DNA of 64,000 nucleotides. Source: Thalassolituus sp. UBA1087 (GTDB lineage: Bacteria; Pseudomonadota; Gammaproteobacteria; Pseudomonadales; Oceanobacteraceae). Shown here one piece after another: positions 17,854 to 26,690 of the stretch. The stretch covers positions 106,707 to 170,706 of the forward strand of contig DCCG01000045.1 in assembly GCA_002314145.1 (NCBI GenBank). Reading direction: 5' to 3'. Numbering within the stretch: the first letter of the stretch is position 1; every line of letters begins with the position of its first letter. Below the pieces are notes generated by a model. It made no database searches and was not told the origin of the DNA. It worked only from the letters and a program-made list of their open reading frames with translations. Made by a program: the position numbers and the translations under genes.

Positions 17854-18398
17854 AGAAAATATATGCCGCCCTGACGGGCCCCCGGTCTGCGCTTTTACTG
17901 ATCATGGTACTCGCCAGTGCAGTCAGCGACGCCTACGAAATGCGCGTCAGCGAGCTGCAGCTGCAGCAGGCGCTGAATGAACGCATGCCTCTGATTCAGC
18001 AGCGTGGCATATTCACCCTGACGTTAACTCAGCCACAGCTTACCCTGCTGAAAGACCATCAGCGTGCGCAGATCCGCGCCCATGCCCGGGTGGTAACAAG
18101 GATCGGCCTGCAGAGCCAGGGTATGGTGACAGTTGATGGCAAAGTCCGTTACCAGAAAGACAATTACAGTTTCTTCATTGACGACGCCCGAGTCACTGAA
18201 CTGGACCTTAAGGGGCTGTCCGCCTCTTTACAGCCACAACTGATTTCCATACTGCAGAATGCCGTTGTACCTGAGATGGAAAAACAGCCGGTTTATACGC
18301 TCAGCGATCAGGAAATGACACAGGCGATGGCGCGGATGATGCTGCAGGACGTCCGTATCGAAGGCAATGAAGTGGTACTGGAACTGAATCCTTTCTGA
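17850..18398 (+). CDS. DUF1439-like (YceB-type) exported protein
   Basis: A 182-residue protein with an N-terminal signal segment (LLLIMVLASAVSDA) and a body resembling the DUF1439/YceB family of periplasmic proteins (AYEMRVSELQLQQALNERMPL near the start, then repeated beta strands). YceB is a lipoprotein, but I see no lipobox Cys here, so this one is probably soluble or membrane-tethered. Start is GTG at 17850, overlapping the transporter stop. The domain may bind a hydrophobic ligand. Function unknown. Confidence 0.72.
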   Translation: MKKIYAALTGPRSALLLIMVLASAVSDAYEMRVSELQLQQALNERMPLIQQRGIFTLTLTQPQLTLLKDHQRAQIRAHARVVTRIGLQSQGMVTVDGKVRYQKDNYSFFIDDARVTELDLKGLSASLQPQLISILQNAVVPEMEKQPVYTLSDQEMTQAMARMMLQDVRIEGNEVVLELNPF

Positions 18399-18407
18399 AC
18401 CGCATTA

Positions 18408-18451
18408 CAGGCAATAAAAAACCCGGATTCATCCGGGTTTTTTATTGCCTG
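18408..18451. terminator. Bidirectional rho-independent terminator
   Basis: A perfect 21-bp stem with a two-base loop contains AACCCGGAT/ATCCGGGTT flanked by A-run and T-run. It separates the DUF1439 gene from the convergent cytochrome b561 gene and can serve both strands. Confidence 0.93.
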
Positions 18452-18457
18452 ACGCCA

Positions 18458-18991
18458 TTATTTCTTAAAGGTCATACGGCGTAATGTATCGTCTTTCATT
18501 TTAAAATGATGCAACAGCGCCGCGCCTATGTGCGCCAGCAGCAGCAGAATCAACGCCCAGGCGCCCAGCCCATGGACGGCTTCAAAAAATTCATGGGCAC
18601 CTTCACTCTCTGCCATCAGCGCCGGCAGCGGAAGTCCGAAAAAGGCCACGTCATATCCGGCACTCTGGCTCATCAGCATGCCACTTACCGGCATCACCAG
18701 CATCATCAGATACAACAGCCCCTGCAGTGCTTTGGCTTTGATCACATCCTGACGTGGCGTACCGGGTAACGGACCGACCGGATTCATAATACGCACAGGA
18801 ATACGGATAATAATGAGCAGCAGCGCCAACACCCCGATGGACTTATGTAAGCCGATCAGCTCAAACTTTTCCGGCCCCCGCGGCATACCTTCCATAATAA
18901 AACCAACCGCCAACAGGCCAAAAATGACCAAAGCCGACAGCCAGTGAATGATCTTAGTGGCAGTATTAAACTGATCAGCAGATTGCGTCAT
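18458..18991 (-). CDS. Cytochrome b561 family protein
   Basis: A 177-residue four-helix inner-membrane cytochrome. Candidate heme-ligand histidines sit in KIIHWLSAL, GLHKSIGVL, EAVHGLGAW and LLAHIGAALLHHF, matching the two b-heme layout of the E. coli CybB/YceJ family, which oxidises quinol or superoxide at the membrane. The order of helices and total length are typical. It stands alone, converging on the DUF1439 gene across the shared terminator. Confidence 0.92.
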   Translation of the reverse strand: MTQSADQFNTATKIIHWLSALVIFGLLAVGFIMEGMPRGPEKFELIGLHKSIGVLALLLIIIRIPVRIMNPVGPLPGTPRQDVIKAKALQGLLYLMMLVMPVSGMLMSQSAGYDVAFFGLPLPALMAESEGAHEFFEAVHGLGAWALILLLLAHIGAALLHHFKMKDDTLRRMTFKK

Positions 18992-19126
18992 GATATAACC
19001 TTATATTTCTTATGTGATAGACAGAATGAGTATACCCACAAGCCGGTTACAACCAAACGATTATACGATATGCCTGCATAATTCTTTTTGCATAGAGTGC
19101 GCTGAATCAATTTAACCAGCCGGATA

Positions 19127-19363
19127 TCAATCCCAGAGATCAATCTCGCCAGCCGCAGGATTGCGTGCGTTTTTCTCCATCTGTACCAGATCGGAGAGTT
19201 CACTGAGCTCGCTGTCCTGCAGGTGTCTGAGGTTCAGCGTCTTGAACACACGCTCGTCAATCAGGTGTTTTTTATAGCACTCCTGATGGGCAATACCGGT
19301 ACCGGGTACCGTCGTCGGCGTACCGCCTTTTAACGCCGACTTTCCACAGAAACAGCACTTCAT
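19127..19363 (-). CDS. Small CxxC zinc-binding-like protein
   Basis: A 78-residue cytoplasmic protein starting MKCCFCGKSALKGG, with a second cysteine region (IAHQECYKKH). The CxxC plus HxxC layout suggests a treble-clef or zinc ribbon. The C-terminal half is helical and acidic (HLQDSELSELSDLVQMEKNAR). The ATG at 19363 is preferred over an in-frame TTG at 19390 because it begins the cysteine motif directly. I do not recognise a named family. Confidence 0.65.
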   Translation of the reverse strand: MKCCFCGKSALKGGTPTTVPGTGIAHQECYKKHLIDERVFKTLNLRHLQDSELSELSDLVQMEKNARNPAAGEIDLWD

Positions 19364-19719
19364 AACGTCTTTTATTAACAGGGGAATCAACTAATACACC
19401 TATTAAACCTCAGGACTTACCAGAAACCCACTACCAGTATTCGTCATAAAAATGTCATGCGGATCAAATAATCCGAAATAACACCCTAACCCCTTGTTTT
19501 ACTGATACTAACTTCAATGAATAGCGGCTGTTTGTTTTTGTAATTAATGGTAATTTTGAGCACAAAATAGCAATCAACCTATCGGTTATTCGCATAGGCG
19601 ATACAAAAACCGGCCCGATAAACCTGGATTTTTAAGCCACAAAACCGCTCCGCCAGAGGCCCGGCAATAGCGCACAATTAGGCTATGCTTTGTGAAACGA
19701 ATACTACCCGGGTTGCACT
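19364..19719. other. Intergenic region upstream of the chemoreceptor
   Basis: About 356 bases without a convincing gene. It is AT-richer than its neighbours and must hold the chemoreceptor promoter. GCCCGATAA at 19613-19621 resembles the -10 part of a flagellar sigma-28 promoter, but no matching -35 element is visible at the right distance, so I do not call it a promoter. Confidence 0.5.
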
Positions 19720-21594
19720 ATGTTCCTTAGCCGCCTTTCTATCAGAATCAAACATCTGATCATTCTTGCTCTGGTTGTCGCCGGGCTTATGATCACCTCA
19801 GGTCTGTCGATTCTGCGTTTTTCTCAGCTCGATGAATTGAGCAGTATCCTGTTTCAGCAGCAGTTGATTCATTCCGATATGCTGATGTTGCGCCGTAATG
19901 AAAAAGACTTCCTCGCCCGTAAAGACATGAAGTATGTGGCTACATTCAATGAAAACACTGAGCTGACCCAACAGCATATTCAGGAACTGATCCGCCAGTT
20001 ACAGGCAAGTGATCTCCCGACCGTCTACGCGAATGAGCTGAAACAGCAGATCGATGAATACAGTGACGTCTTTTACCGGCTTGCGGATCAACAGGAAGAA
20101 ATAGGCCTGGACCCTAAAAGCGGTCTGTACGGAGCACTGCGCAGTGCCGTTCACGATATAGAAGATTCCGCTCAGTCCGCAGGTGACTACCAGCTCCTTT
20201 ACCACATGCTGATGTTAAGGCGGCATGAAAAAGACTTTATGCTGCGCTACGACCCCAAGTACATGGATAAATTTGATCAACAGATCAACGGTTTCCGTAC
20301 CGCTCTGGCCGACAGCCCCTTAGCGGGTGATTCTCAGGTAAGCGATAAGCTGGCAACCTATCAGCAAAGGTTCCGCGCCCTGTTTAACAAAGAAAAAACC
20401 ATCGGGCTTGATCAGAGCTCCGGTCTGCGCGGCGAAATGCGTCAGGTAATTCACCAGACAGAATCTTCGTTTGATCAGTTAAAAACAGAAATCACCAGCG
20501 CAATGGAGGAAGAACGTCAGTCCATCTATACGAGTCTGGCCATCAGTATTGCCGTTACCTTTGTGGTCATTGCGGCGCTGACTATTCTGGTTTCCCGCGC
20601 TATTTATCAACCGGTGCAGTACATCACAGAGAACATCCGGCAAATTTCCGGTGATCTGGACCTGACGCGCTTAACCAGCCACAAATCCGGCGACGAAATC
20701 GGTATTCTTTCGGCCGCTTTTGATTCACTGCTGACCACCTTGCGGGACACGGTTCACCAGGTAAAAGCCGGAGCATCTGAAGTCGCCACAGCCTCCGAAG
20801 AAATGTCAGTGATCACCCGTGAAGTGGGTAACGCCAGCCATTTACAACAGGATGAAGTAGCGCAGACCGTTACTGCGATGAATGAAATGACATCCACCAT
20901 TCAGAATATTGCCGGCAACGCCAATCATGCCGCCAATGCAGTCGGAGAAGTGCACAAAGAAGTTTCTCAGGGCCGGAATATTTCTGATGAAGCCCGTAAT
21001 GAAATTGAACTGCTGGTCGAAGAAATTCTCGGTGCCTCACAGGCGATTGAGCGTCTGCAAACCGACAGCAGCAGTATCGGCGCGATTCTCGAAGAAATTA
21101 ATGGCATCGCCGAACAGACCAATCTGCTGGCTCTGAATGCCGCTATTGAAGCGGCGCGGGCCGGAGAACAGGGCCGTGGCTTTGCCGTGGTTGCTGATGA
21201 AGTACGGACTCTGGCGCAAAGAACGCAGGAATCCACCGAGTCTATCAGTCAGACCATTACCGAATTTAATAAAGGCACAGAGAACGTCGTCAGTACGGTA
21301 TTAAAATCACGCCAGCGGGCGGAATCAGGCATTGAAAAAGTCCGTGAAGCCAGCCAGGCACTGAAACAGATTTATGAGAACATTAATCAAATCAGCGATC
21401 TTAATAATCAGGTGGCGACAGCCGCAGAAGAACAGAGCTACGCGGCGGATGAAATTAACCGCAATGTGGTGCGCGTCAATGATCTGGCCGGAACCAGTCG
21501 CGAGCAGGCATCGCAGGCAGCCTCAGCCAGCCACGCGCTGGCTGAACTGGCGGCGAGAATGAACGCCACGGTGGAAAAATTCACCGTCAACTGA
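19720..21594 (+). CDS. Methyl-accepting chemotaxis protein with HBM-type sensor
   Basis: A 624-residue chemoreceptor. TM1 lies at about 12-32 and TM2 near 270-292, bounding a roughly 240-residue periplasmic helical region. It contains two similar blocks (DMLMLRRNEKDFLARKDMKYV and YHMLMLRRHEKDFMLRYDPKYM), the hallmark of helical bimodular (HBM) sensors such as McpS, which binds organic acids. A HAMP domain follows, then the signalling domain with the hairpin tip EQTNLLALNAAIEAARAGE (near 465). It should pass signals to CheA/CheW. The ligand is unknown; no C-terminal CheR-binding pentapeptide is seen. Confidence 0.93.
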   Translation: MFLSRLSIRIKHLIILALVVAGLMITSGLSILRFSQLDELSSILFQQQLIHSDMLMLRRNEKDFLARKDMKYVATFNENTELTQQHIQELIRQLQASDLPTVYANELKQQIDEYSDVFYRLADQQEEIGLDPKSGLYGALRSAVHDIEDSAQSAGDYQLLYHMLMLRRHEKDFMLRYDPKYMDKFDQQINGFRTALADSPLAGDSQVSDKLATYQQRFRALFNKEKTIGLDQSSGLRGEMRQVIHQTESSFDQLKTEITSAMEEERQSIYTSLAISIAVTFVVIAALTILVSRAIYQPVQYITENIRQISGDLDLTRLTSHKSGDEIGILSAAFDSLLTTLRDTVHQVKAGASEVATASEEMSVITREVGNASHLQQDEVAQTVTAMNEMTSTIQNIAGNANHAANAVGEVHKEVSQGRNISDEARNEIELLVEEILGASQAIERLQTDSSSIGAILEEINGIAEQTNLLALNAAIEAARAGEQGRGFAVVADEVRTLAQRTQESTESISQTITEFNKGTENVVSTVLKSRQRAESGIEKVREASQALKQIYENINQISDLNNQVATAAEEQSYAADEINRNVVRVNDLAGTSREQASQAASASHALAELAARMNATVEKFTVN

Positions 21595-21622
21595 CGGCAG
21601 CCGTTAACCACAGGCACAGGCC

Positions 21623-22735
21623 TCACGTCAGAGGATACACAACCTGATCGCGGTAACCAGTGATGACTTCCATGCTGCCGGCCCACTCTTTATCCAGCTG
21701 CGGATCGCCGCTGTCGATGACTAACGGACGGCCCTTAAGGGCTGTCAGCTTGCTTTTGGCAGACACCAGCAAAACCTGTTTTTTGCCCAGCTGGCGCAGT
21801 ATGGGTGCACTGAACTGCTGATTACCACGTCCAAAAATATGGCCCTGTCCACCCATGATACTGACAATGGCACGGGCTGCTTTATATTCCGCCAGCAGAG
21901 CGCTGATCTGAGCAGCGGTAAGGTCCTGTCCCACCAGCTGGCCATTCACCACCGCATCCACTCCCAACAAGGTATTGTCGAGCCCCAGTTCATCCATTAT
22001 CGCCTGGGTGGTTTTACCGGAACCGATCAGATACAGGGTATCGGCTTCCATTTCATCAGTCATAAAGGCGGCGATGTCGGCCAGCACCAGCTCTTCAGAT
22101 TCGGTTCCGCCCATTTTGACAGATTGCACAAAATGGCCAAGCTGGGGGACACGCATATCACCGTAATGTTTGGCCCGTACCTGATTATTACGAAATGCCT
22201 CTTCGTCCAGGTCCCGCACTTCTGCTTCTTTAAGATCAATCAGCTGCCCTTCCAGTAACGCCCGCACCACTTCGCCGGTGGCTCCCGGGGTGATGCCGTA
22301 CACGGAAGAATGAATTTTAACGCCGGCAGGAATGCCCAGTACCGGGATGTTTTCCCCTACCGTGGCACATATATCCCGCGCTGTTCCATCACCGCCGGCA
22401 AACAGAAGCAGGTCCACGCCCTCAGCCGCCATACAGCGGGCTGCCAACCGGGTATGTTCCGCACCGGTATTCTGTAACGGGATATCGGCGTCAATTAAGG
22501 CGAAAGAAAACCCGAGCGCCTGCAGAACATCAGCGCCCATTTCGCCCGGACAGGTCAGAAAACGGCAGCGCTCAGCTACAGGCTGCAACTGTTGCAACGC
22601 CTGCTGCGTTCTCAGCGCGGCCTTTTTTTCCGCGCCGCGTGCCAGCGCTTGCGCCGTGACACCGTCACTGCCTTTAAGGCCAACGCTGCCGCCGACGCCT
22701 GCCACAGGATTGATGATCAGCCCGAGGGTTAACAT
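21623..22735 (-). CDS. ATP-NAD kinase-like protein
   Basis: A 370-residue protein of the NAD-kinase/diacylglycerol-kinase-like fold. The nucleotide-phosphate motif GGDGTARD is clear, with an N-terminal LIINPVAGVGG strand-loop. The family is annotated as ATP-NAD kinase and is longer than housekeeping NadK. A C-terminal region with SIMGGQGHIFGRGNQQFS is typical. It follows the phospholipase gene on the same strand with a 41-base gap and probably shares its transcript. The phosphoryl acceptor has not been proven for this branch. Confidence 0.82.
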   Translation of the reverse strand: MLTLGLIINPVAGVGGSVGLKGSDGVTAQALARGAEKKAALRTQQALQQLQPVAERCRFLTCPGEMGADVLQALGFSFALIDADIPLQNTGAEHTRLAARCMAAEGVDLLLFAGGDGTARDICATVGENIPVLGIPAGVKIHSSVYGITPGATGEVVRALLEGQLIDLKEAEVRDLDEEAFRNNQVRAKHYGDMRVPQLGHFVQSVKMGGTESEELVLADIAAFMTDEMEADTLYLIGSGKTTQAIMDELGLDNTLLGVDAVVNGQLVGQDLTAAQISALLAEYKAARAIVSIMGGQGHIFGRGNQQFSAPILRQLGKKQVLLVSAKSKLTALKGRPLVIDSGDPQLDKEWAGSMEVITGYRDQVVYPLT

Positions 22736-22776
22736 CTCAACTCCGTTCTTATCAGCGTGTTAAAAGCGGCATTATG

Positions 22777-23856
22777 TCAGAACCAGTCACTCAGCTTAAT
22801 GCCCACACCAATACGCTGCTGATAACGGTTATAGTCAATCAGGCTATCGCCATAACCATCAAAAAAGAGCCCGTAACCTTTCACTTTTCTGGAGATCGGA
22901 AAGGTCCATTCCAGCTGAAACGCACCGCGGTTTTCATCCGGGTTGAAGTTATTACGCACGGTGACATCAATAATCTGTTCACCCGGCATAAAACGCATGG
23001 TCAGCTCTCCGGGCCCCATATAATCGTCAATATCCGGATTATCGTTATCTTCAGGATCCCAGGGATCGGCGTCATCTTCCTCCGGAATTCGCCACCACAG
23101 TTTGCCCGACAGAACACCATAGTTAGTGACGCCCATGGCTTTAAAAATAATCCGGTTCCAGCTGCGCGACATGGAACTCGTCTGGCCGTTGGATTGGTGA
23201 TTAAGAGCAATACCGAAAGCATCCACCCAGTTATTTTCGGTCTGCCAGTTCAGCATTAACTCAGGTTCATGATTGGTTTCGCGGAAAGGACGGGAAATGT
23301 CGCTGTTATAGGCCTGCCAGTATGAACGGTTGGTATAGCCGACACTCAACTGGCTTAGCTTCCCGATAATGCCACTGGCAATCTGGAATTTAATACTGAT
23401 CTGAAAAACGGCTTCAATATGATCATTGCCATCTTCCAGTGTGGCATCCGGATCGTCAGAATAGTGCTGCAGAATACGGTTTCTTTCTTCATTACTGGGG
23501 TTCGAGTAGTAAGTCACCGGCAGAATATAATTAGGCCTGTGAGGCAACAGCAGAAAAGGACTGTTGGCTGCAGCTTCTTCCGTCTGAATTTTCTCCACCA
23601 GCTGAGGCAGCTGACGGATCGCGGGCTTAATTTCTTCCCGGGATATGGTGTCAACATTCAGCTTTTCACGCTTGGCTTCACCGCTTTCCGGCAACAATGT
23701 CCCTAATTCATCCAGCGCATCACTGCTATCGTCTGTTGTCCGGGCTGCAGAGGAATCCCCGGAGGCGCTTCCTTGTGCCGGGTCATCACCGTCCGCTGCC
23801 TGCACAACACCACAGGCCATCGTCATACATAACATGCTCACACTGGCTTTCAGCAT
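22777..23856 (-). CDS. pldA: Outer-membrane phospholipase A
   Basis: A 359-residue OMPLA barrel that cleaves acyl chains from phospholipids misplaced in the outer leaflet. The catalytic triad is visible in NHQSNG and SWNRI as His220, Ser222 and Asn234, with the same 2- and 14-residue spacings as E. coli His142, Ser144, Asn156. A signal peptide (1-20) is followed by an unusual acidic/serine-rich extension of about 80 residues before the barrel. The protein ends with the aromatic residue required by the barrel assembly machinery (SDWF). Activity would need dimerisation and calcium. Confidence 0.92.
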   Translation of the reverse strand: MLKASVSMLCMTMACGVVQAADGDDPAQGSASGDSSAARTTDDSSDALDELGTLLPESGEAKREKLNVDTISREEIKPAIRQLPQLVEKIQTEEAAANSPFLLLPHRPNYILPVTYYSNPSNEERNRILQHYSDDPDATLEDGNDHIEAVFQISIKFQIASGIIGKLSQLSVGYTNRSYWQAYNSDISRPFRETNHEPELMLNWQTENNWVDAFGIALNHQSNGQTSSMSRSWNRIIFKAMGVTNYGVLSGKLWWRIPEEDDADPWDPEDNDNPDIDDYMGPGELTMRFMPGEQIIDVTVRNNFNPDENRGAFQLEWTFPISRKVKGYGLFFDGYGDSLIDYNRYQQRIGVGIKLSDWF

Positions 23857-23947
23857 AATAATTCCGGTCGCTATTCCATAAAGGCATACAATATAACGTT
23901 AAACGCGGATCAGTGCGACGCAATCAGGTGTGCAGTAAACGGCCGGC

Positions 23948-24397
23948 TCAGGCCGTGTAGCCTTCGGCTTCCAGAAACGGCGTGCGCATCGCCTGGTACT
24001 CATTTTTACAGTGCGGACAGACCCGCACATCCTTGCTCAGAATACGGTTATGCAGATGGATCAGTTTCTGATTGCCTTCCCAGCAGTAGGAGCAATAAGG
24101 CTGGCCATAAGGACGTCCGTCAATGGACTTATAATACCCATCGCCACGGCGGCGCAGGTTGCCCTTATATACCAGGGCTTCATTGAGACGGATTAGTTCG
24201 TTGTCGCGTGCTTCGCACACGCCCTGCAACAGGCTGAGTTCCATTTTGCTGGAAGCAATAGCCGCGGTCAGCTCCGCCAGCAGGCGCTTAAGCTCAACGC
24301 GATCCATCTGGTAATTGGCCTGCTTGATTTCTTTACTGACATCCTGAGCAAAATTCAGGCTGCGCATTACATCTTCCGGGGTGCCCTGTCCGGCCAT
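23948..24397 (-). CDS. Hypothetical protein with coiled coil and zinc ribbon
   Basis: A 149-residue cytoplasmic protein. The N-terminal half is helical and likely coiled coil (about 15-70). The C-terminal half has two cysteine pairs, YCSYC and VCPHC, separated by about 27 residues with histidines between, as in a zinc ribbon. The ATG at 24397 is preferred: AGGAG lies seven bases upstream, while the ATG at 24403 is too close to it. I do not recognise the family. Confidence 0.68.
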   Translation of the reverse strand: MAGQGTPEDVMRSLNFAQDVSKEIKQANYQMDRVELKRLLAELTAAIASSKMELSLLQGVCEARDNELIRLNEALVYKGNLRRRGDGYYKSIDGRPYGQPYCSYCWEGNQKLIHLHNRILSKDVRVCPHCKNEYQAMRTPFLEAEGYTA

Positions 24398-24430
24398 GGT
24401 CATTCTCCTGTCACTCACAAAACAACTAAA

Positions 24431-24446
24431 CGCCGGTTTTCCGGCG
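24431..24446 (-). terminator. Probable terminator after the DMT exporter gene
   Basis: CGCCGG and CCGGCG arms around a four-base loop lie between the exporter stop and the next minus-strand gene. The following T-run is short, so efficiency is uncertain. Confidence 0.55.
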
Positions 24447-24515
24447 CTTTTCCGTTATGACAGGGAGAATTGCAGCTTCGATGCCAGTTTTAGTCTGGCG
24501 AGCAGCAAAAGCCAC

Positions 24516-25379
24516 TCAACTGCGGCGGGCAGACGGATGCTGGGAGATAAGTACACAGGCCAACACCAGGACAATGGCGAACACTTTGGCCAGAGACATG
24601 ACTTCGCCCATGACCAGAACGCCGCCGGACACCGCCACCACCGGGTTAATCAGTCCCAGGAAAGCCACTTTATCCACCGGCAACTGAGACACGGCACGGA
24701 ACCAGATGAAATAACCGCCTCCCATGGTCACCGGCCCCAGCCAGGCCATGGCCAGCAGGCCACCGGTATCCAGATGTGGCACAGGCTGACCGGATAGCAG
24801 CGCTACAATTAACAGAATAATGCCGGCGGAACTGAGTTGAGCACTGGTCAGCACCAGAGGTTTAATGCCTTTGCCCAGCACGGGTATCAGGAGAACGCCG
24901 ACGGACATAATAGTGGCCGCCGACAGCGAACAGAATACGCCGGTCCAGTCCACATGTGTCGGCGATTGCCATACCAGCAATGCGACGCCGGCCATACCAC
25001 CCACCGCGGCCAGCAACTGCACCGGCGTCGGAAAACGGCCCATGAGCGCGCGGATCAGCAGCAATTGCAGTGGCATACTGGACGTCAGTGTCGCCGCCAT
25101 TCCGCCGGGCAGGCGCTGGATACCGGCAAACAGCAGCACCGTAAAGACGCCGATATTCAGTGAGCTTAATACCAGAATATGCCACCAGCGCCGGCGCCAG
25201 ACAGACAGAGGGACAAAGGGCAGCATAAGTATCCCGGGAACCACGATACGCAGAGTGGCCAGCCACAGAGGATCGGCGCCGGGCAACCAGAACTGGGTAA
25301 CAAAGTAGGTTGTGCCCCATAGTGCCGGTGCCATGGCGGCCAGCAGCCAGACAGCCGCCGAAGGTGATGCAGACTTCAT
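24516..25379 (-). CDS. DMT-superfamily (EamA) exporter
   Basis: A 287-residue inner-membrane protein with ten predicted helices in two EamA repeats (about 10-140 and 150-280). PALWGTTYFVTQFWLPG near the N-terminus and VAFLGLINPVVAVSGGVLVMGE in the second repeat are typical. Relatives export amino acids, metabolites or toxic compounds. It is divergent from a MarR gene. A palindromic site (25384-25401) covers its ribosome-binding region, so it is almost certainly repressed by that MarR protein and induced by a small molecule. Substrate unknown. Confidence 0.9.
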   Translation of the reverse strand: MKSASPSAAVWLLAAMAPALWGTTYFVTQFWLPGADPLWLATLRIVVPGILMLPFVPLSVWRRRWWHILVLSSLNIGVFTVLLFAGIQRLPGGMAATLTSSMPLQLLLIRALMGRFPTPVQLLAAVGGMAGVALLVWQSPTHVDWTGVFCSLSAATIMSVGVLLIPVLGKGIKPLVLTSAQLSSAGIILLIVALLSGQPVPHLDTGGLLAMAWLGPVTMGGGYFIWFRAVSQLPVDKVAFLGLINPVVAVSGGVLVMGEVMSLAKVFAIVLVLACVLISQHPSARRS

Positions 25380-25383
25380 AATT

Positions 25384-25401
25384 TATCTTCACGTTAAGAT
25401 A
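25384..25401. promoter_or_regulatory. MarR-type operator, copy 1
   Basis: An 18-bp site of the form TATCTT-N6-AAGATA with ACGT at the centre ends five bases before the exporter start codon, covering its ribosome-binding region. The second copy lies 55 bases away, which supports a real operator. Confidence 0.8.
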
Positions 25402-25438
25402 GATCGCCACCCTACCGGGTAAGCAACTCAACATCAAG

Positions 25439-25456
25439 TATCTTCACATAAAGATA
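25439..25456. promoter_or_regulatory. MarR-type operator, copy 2
   Basis: A second TATCTT-N6-AAGATA site with the same outer arms, 67 bases before the MarR start codon. Together the two sites could allow control of both divergent genes. Confidence 0.8.
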
Positions 25457-25522
25457 TTTTATCGGCAGAATAGGGATAACTGCCGGCAAGCCAGCACACC
25501 AGAATCACATAACGGAGAATCT

Positions 25523-26020
25523 ATGCCAGACCACGAAGCCGACCATATCGACTTTATTATCGGCCAATGGCAGCAGGAGCGCCCCGATCTGAGCGCTGCG
25601 CCCATGGCCATTATCGGCCGGGTTAAACGCCTGCATACGCACCTGCGCCACGATATTGAAGCTAAGCACCGGGAGTATGGTCTGGCGTGGGGCGAATTCG
25701 ACGTGCTGGCGACCCTGTTGCGCAGTGGTCAACCTTACTGTCTGACCCCGACGGTACTGTTCCGGTCTGCCATGCTGAGTTCAGGTGCCATGACAAACCG
25801 TCTGAATAAACTGGAAGAACGCGGGCTGATTGAACGCTTACCGGACCCGGAAGACAGACGCAGTCTGTTGGTCAGGCTGACGGACAGTGGCTACCGTCTG
25901 ATCAGTGACGCCATCACTGAGCATGTTGAACTGGAGCAACAGCTAATCAGCATGCTGGACGAGCAGGAACAGGAAACACTGAACAGTATGTTAAAAAAAT
26001 GGTTGGCGGCCTTTGAATAG
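25523..26020 (+). CDS. MarR-family transcriptional regulator
   Basis: A 165-residue winged-helix regulator. The recognition helix region is in LFRSAMLSSGAMTNRLNKLEERGLIERL and the beta wing in PDPEDRRSLLVRLTDSG. Both are strongly diagnostic of MarR proteins, which act as dimers and release DNA on binding a small aromatic or other ligand. GGAGA precedes the ATG. It is divergent from the DMT exporter, with two matching palindromes between them, so it likely represses the exporter and itself. Confidence 0.93.
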   Translation: MPDHEADHIDFIIGQWQQERPDLSAAPMAIIGRVKRLHTHLRHDIEAKHREYGLAWGEFDVLATLLRSGQPYCLTPTVLFRSAMLSSGAMTNRLNKLEERGLIERLPDPEDRRSLLVRLTDSGYRLISDAITEHVELEQQLISMLDEQEQETLNSMLKKWLAAFE

Positions 26021-26041
26021 TACACAGACCGCGGTTTCTGC

Positions 26042-26524
26042 CTAGAGTGTCTGGTACATAACCAGGGCGTCCACATAACCCAGATGAGGATGCTTAAAGG
26101 CGCCGGGAAGCCGGCCCACCGTCGCAAACCCCATCCAGCTCCACAGCCGCACAGCACCTTCATTGGAGGCCGCCACAAAATTAAACTGCATCGCACGATA
26201 ACCAAGCTCTCTGGCCACCTGCAGCGAATGCTCACACATCCGGGTTGCCAGTCCCTGCCCACGGGCAGCGGATGACACCATATAGCCACAATTGCACACA
26301 TGGCTACCGGGACCGGCCTGGTTGGTTTTAAGATAATAAGTCGCCAGAACAGCACCGCCGGATTCAACCACATAGGTCTTGCGCGGCATCTCTAACCAGA
26401 TTTTTTCACCCTGCTCCTTACTGGTCGAGGGATCATAAGCATAGGTATCACCGGCCGCGACGACTTCACTGAAAATCGGCCAGATGCTGTCCCAGTCGGC
26501 GGAGGTGGCTTCACGTATGAGCAT
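26042..26524 (-). CDS. GNAT-family N-acetyltransferase
   Basis: A 160-residue GCN5-related acetyltransferase. The acetyl-CoA pyrophosphate loop appears in SSAARGQGLATRM (Q/RxxGxG/A), and the C-terminal FVAASNEGAVRLWSWMGFATVGRLPGAF stretch is typical. The start MLIREATSADWDSIWPIF also fits the family. The acceptor is unknown; a small amine, amino acid or antibiotic-like compound is possible. Monocistronic. Confidence 0.9.
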   Translation of the reverse strand: MLIREATSADWDSIWPIFSEVVAAGDTYAYDPSTSKEQGEKIWLEMPRKTYVVESGGAVLATYYLKTNQAGPGSHVCNCGYMVSSAARGQGLATRMCEHSLQVARELGYRAMQFNFVAASNEGAVRLWSWMGFATVGRLPGAFKHPHLGYVDALVMYQTL

Positions 26525-26610
26525 AAGTCCCCTTCTGCATAGCTCAGATCAGCCGCCATTGTAACGGAGAACAGGCAGTTCTTCCTGTGTCAGAGTCAGG
26601 AGACAGACAT

Positions 26611-26641
26611 AAAAAATGCCACGACAGGCGTAGCATTTTTT
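26611..26641 (-). terminator. Terminator after formaldehyde dehydrogenase
   Basis: AAAAAATGC and GCATTTTTT arms with an inner ACG/CGT pairing and one mismatch form a hairpin ending in a T-run on either strand. It lies about 50 bases past the dehydrogenase stop. Confidence 0.85.
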
Positions 26642-26690
26642 GGGATCAGAGGACGGAATACATTAGCCCTGAATGGCGCTTCAGCGACAG

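Noticed and set aside
19613..19621. Sigma-28 flagellar promoter before the chemoreceptor
   Set aside because: The -10-like GCCCGATAA has an extra base and no matching -35 element at the right distance.
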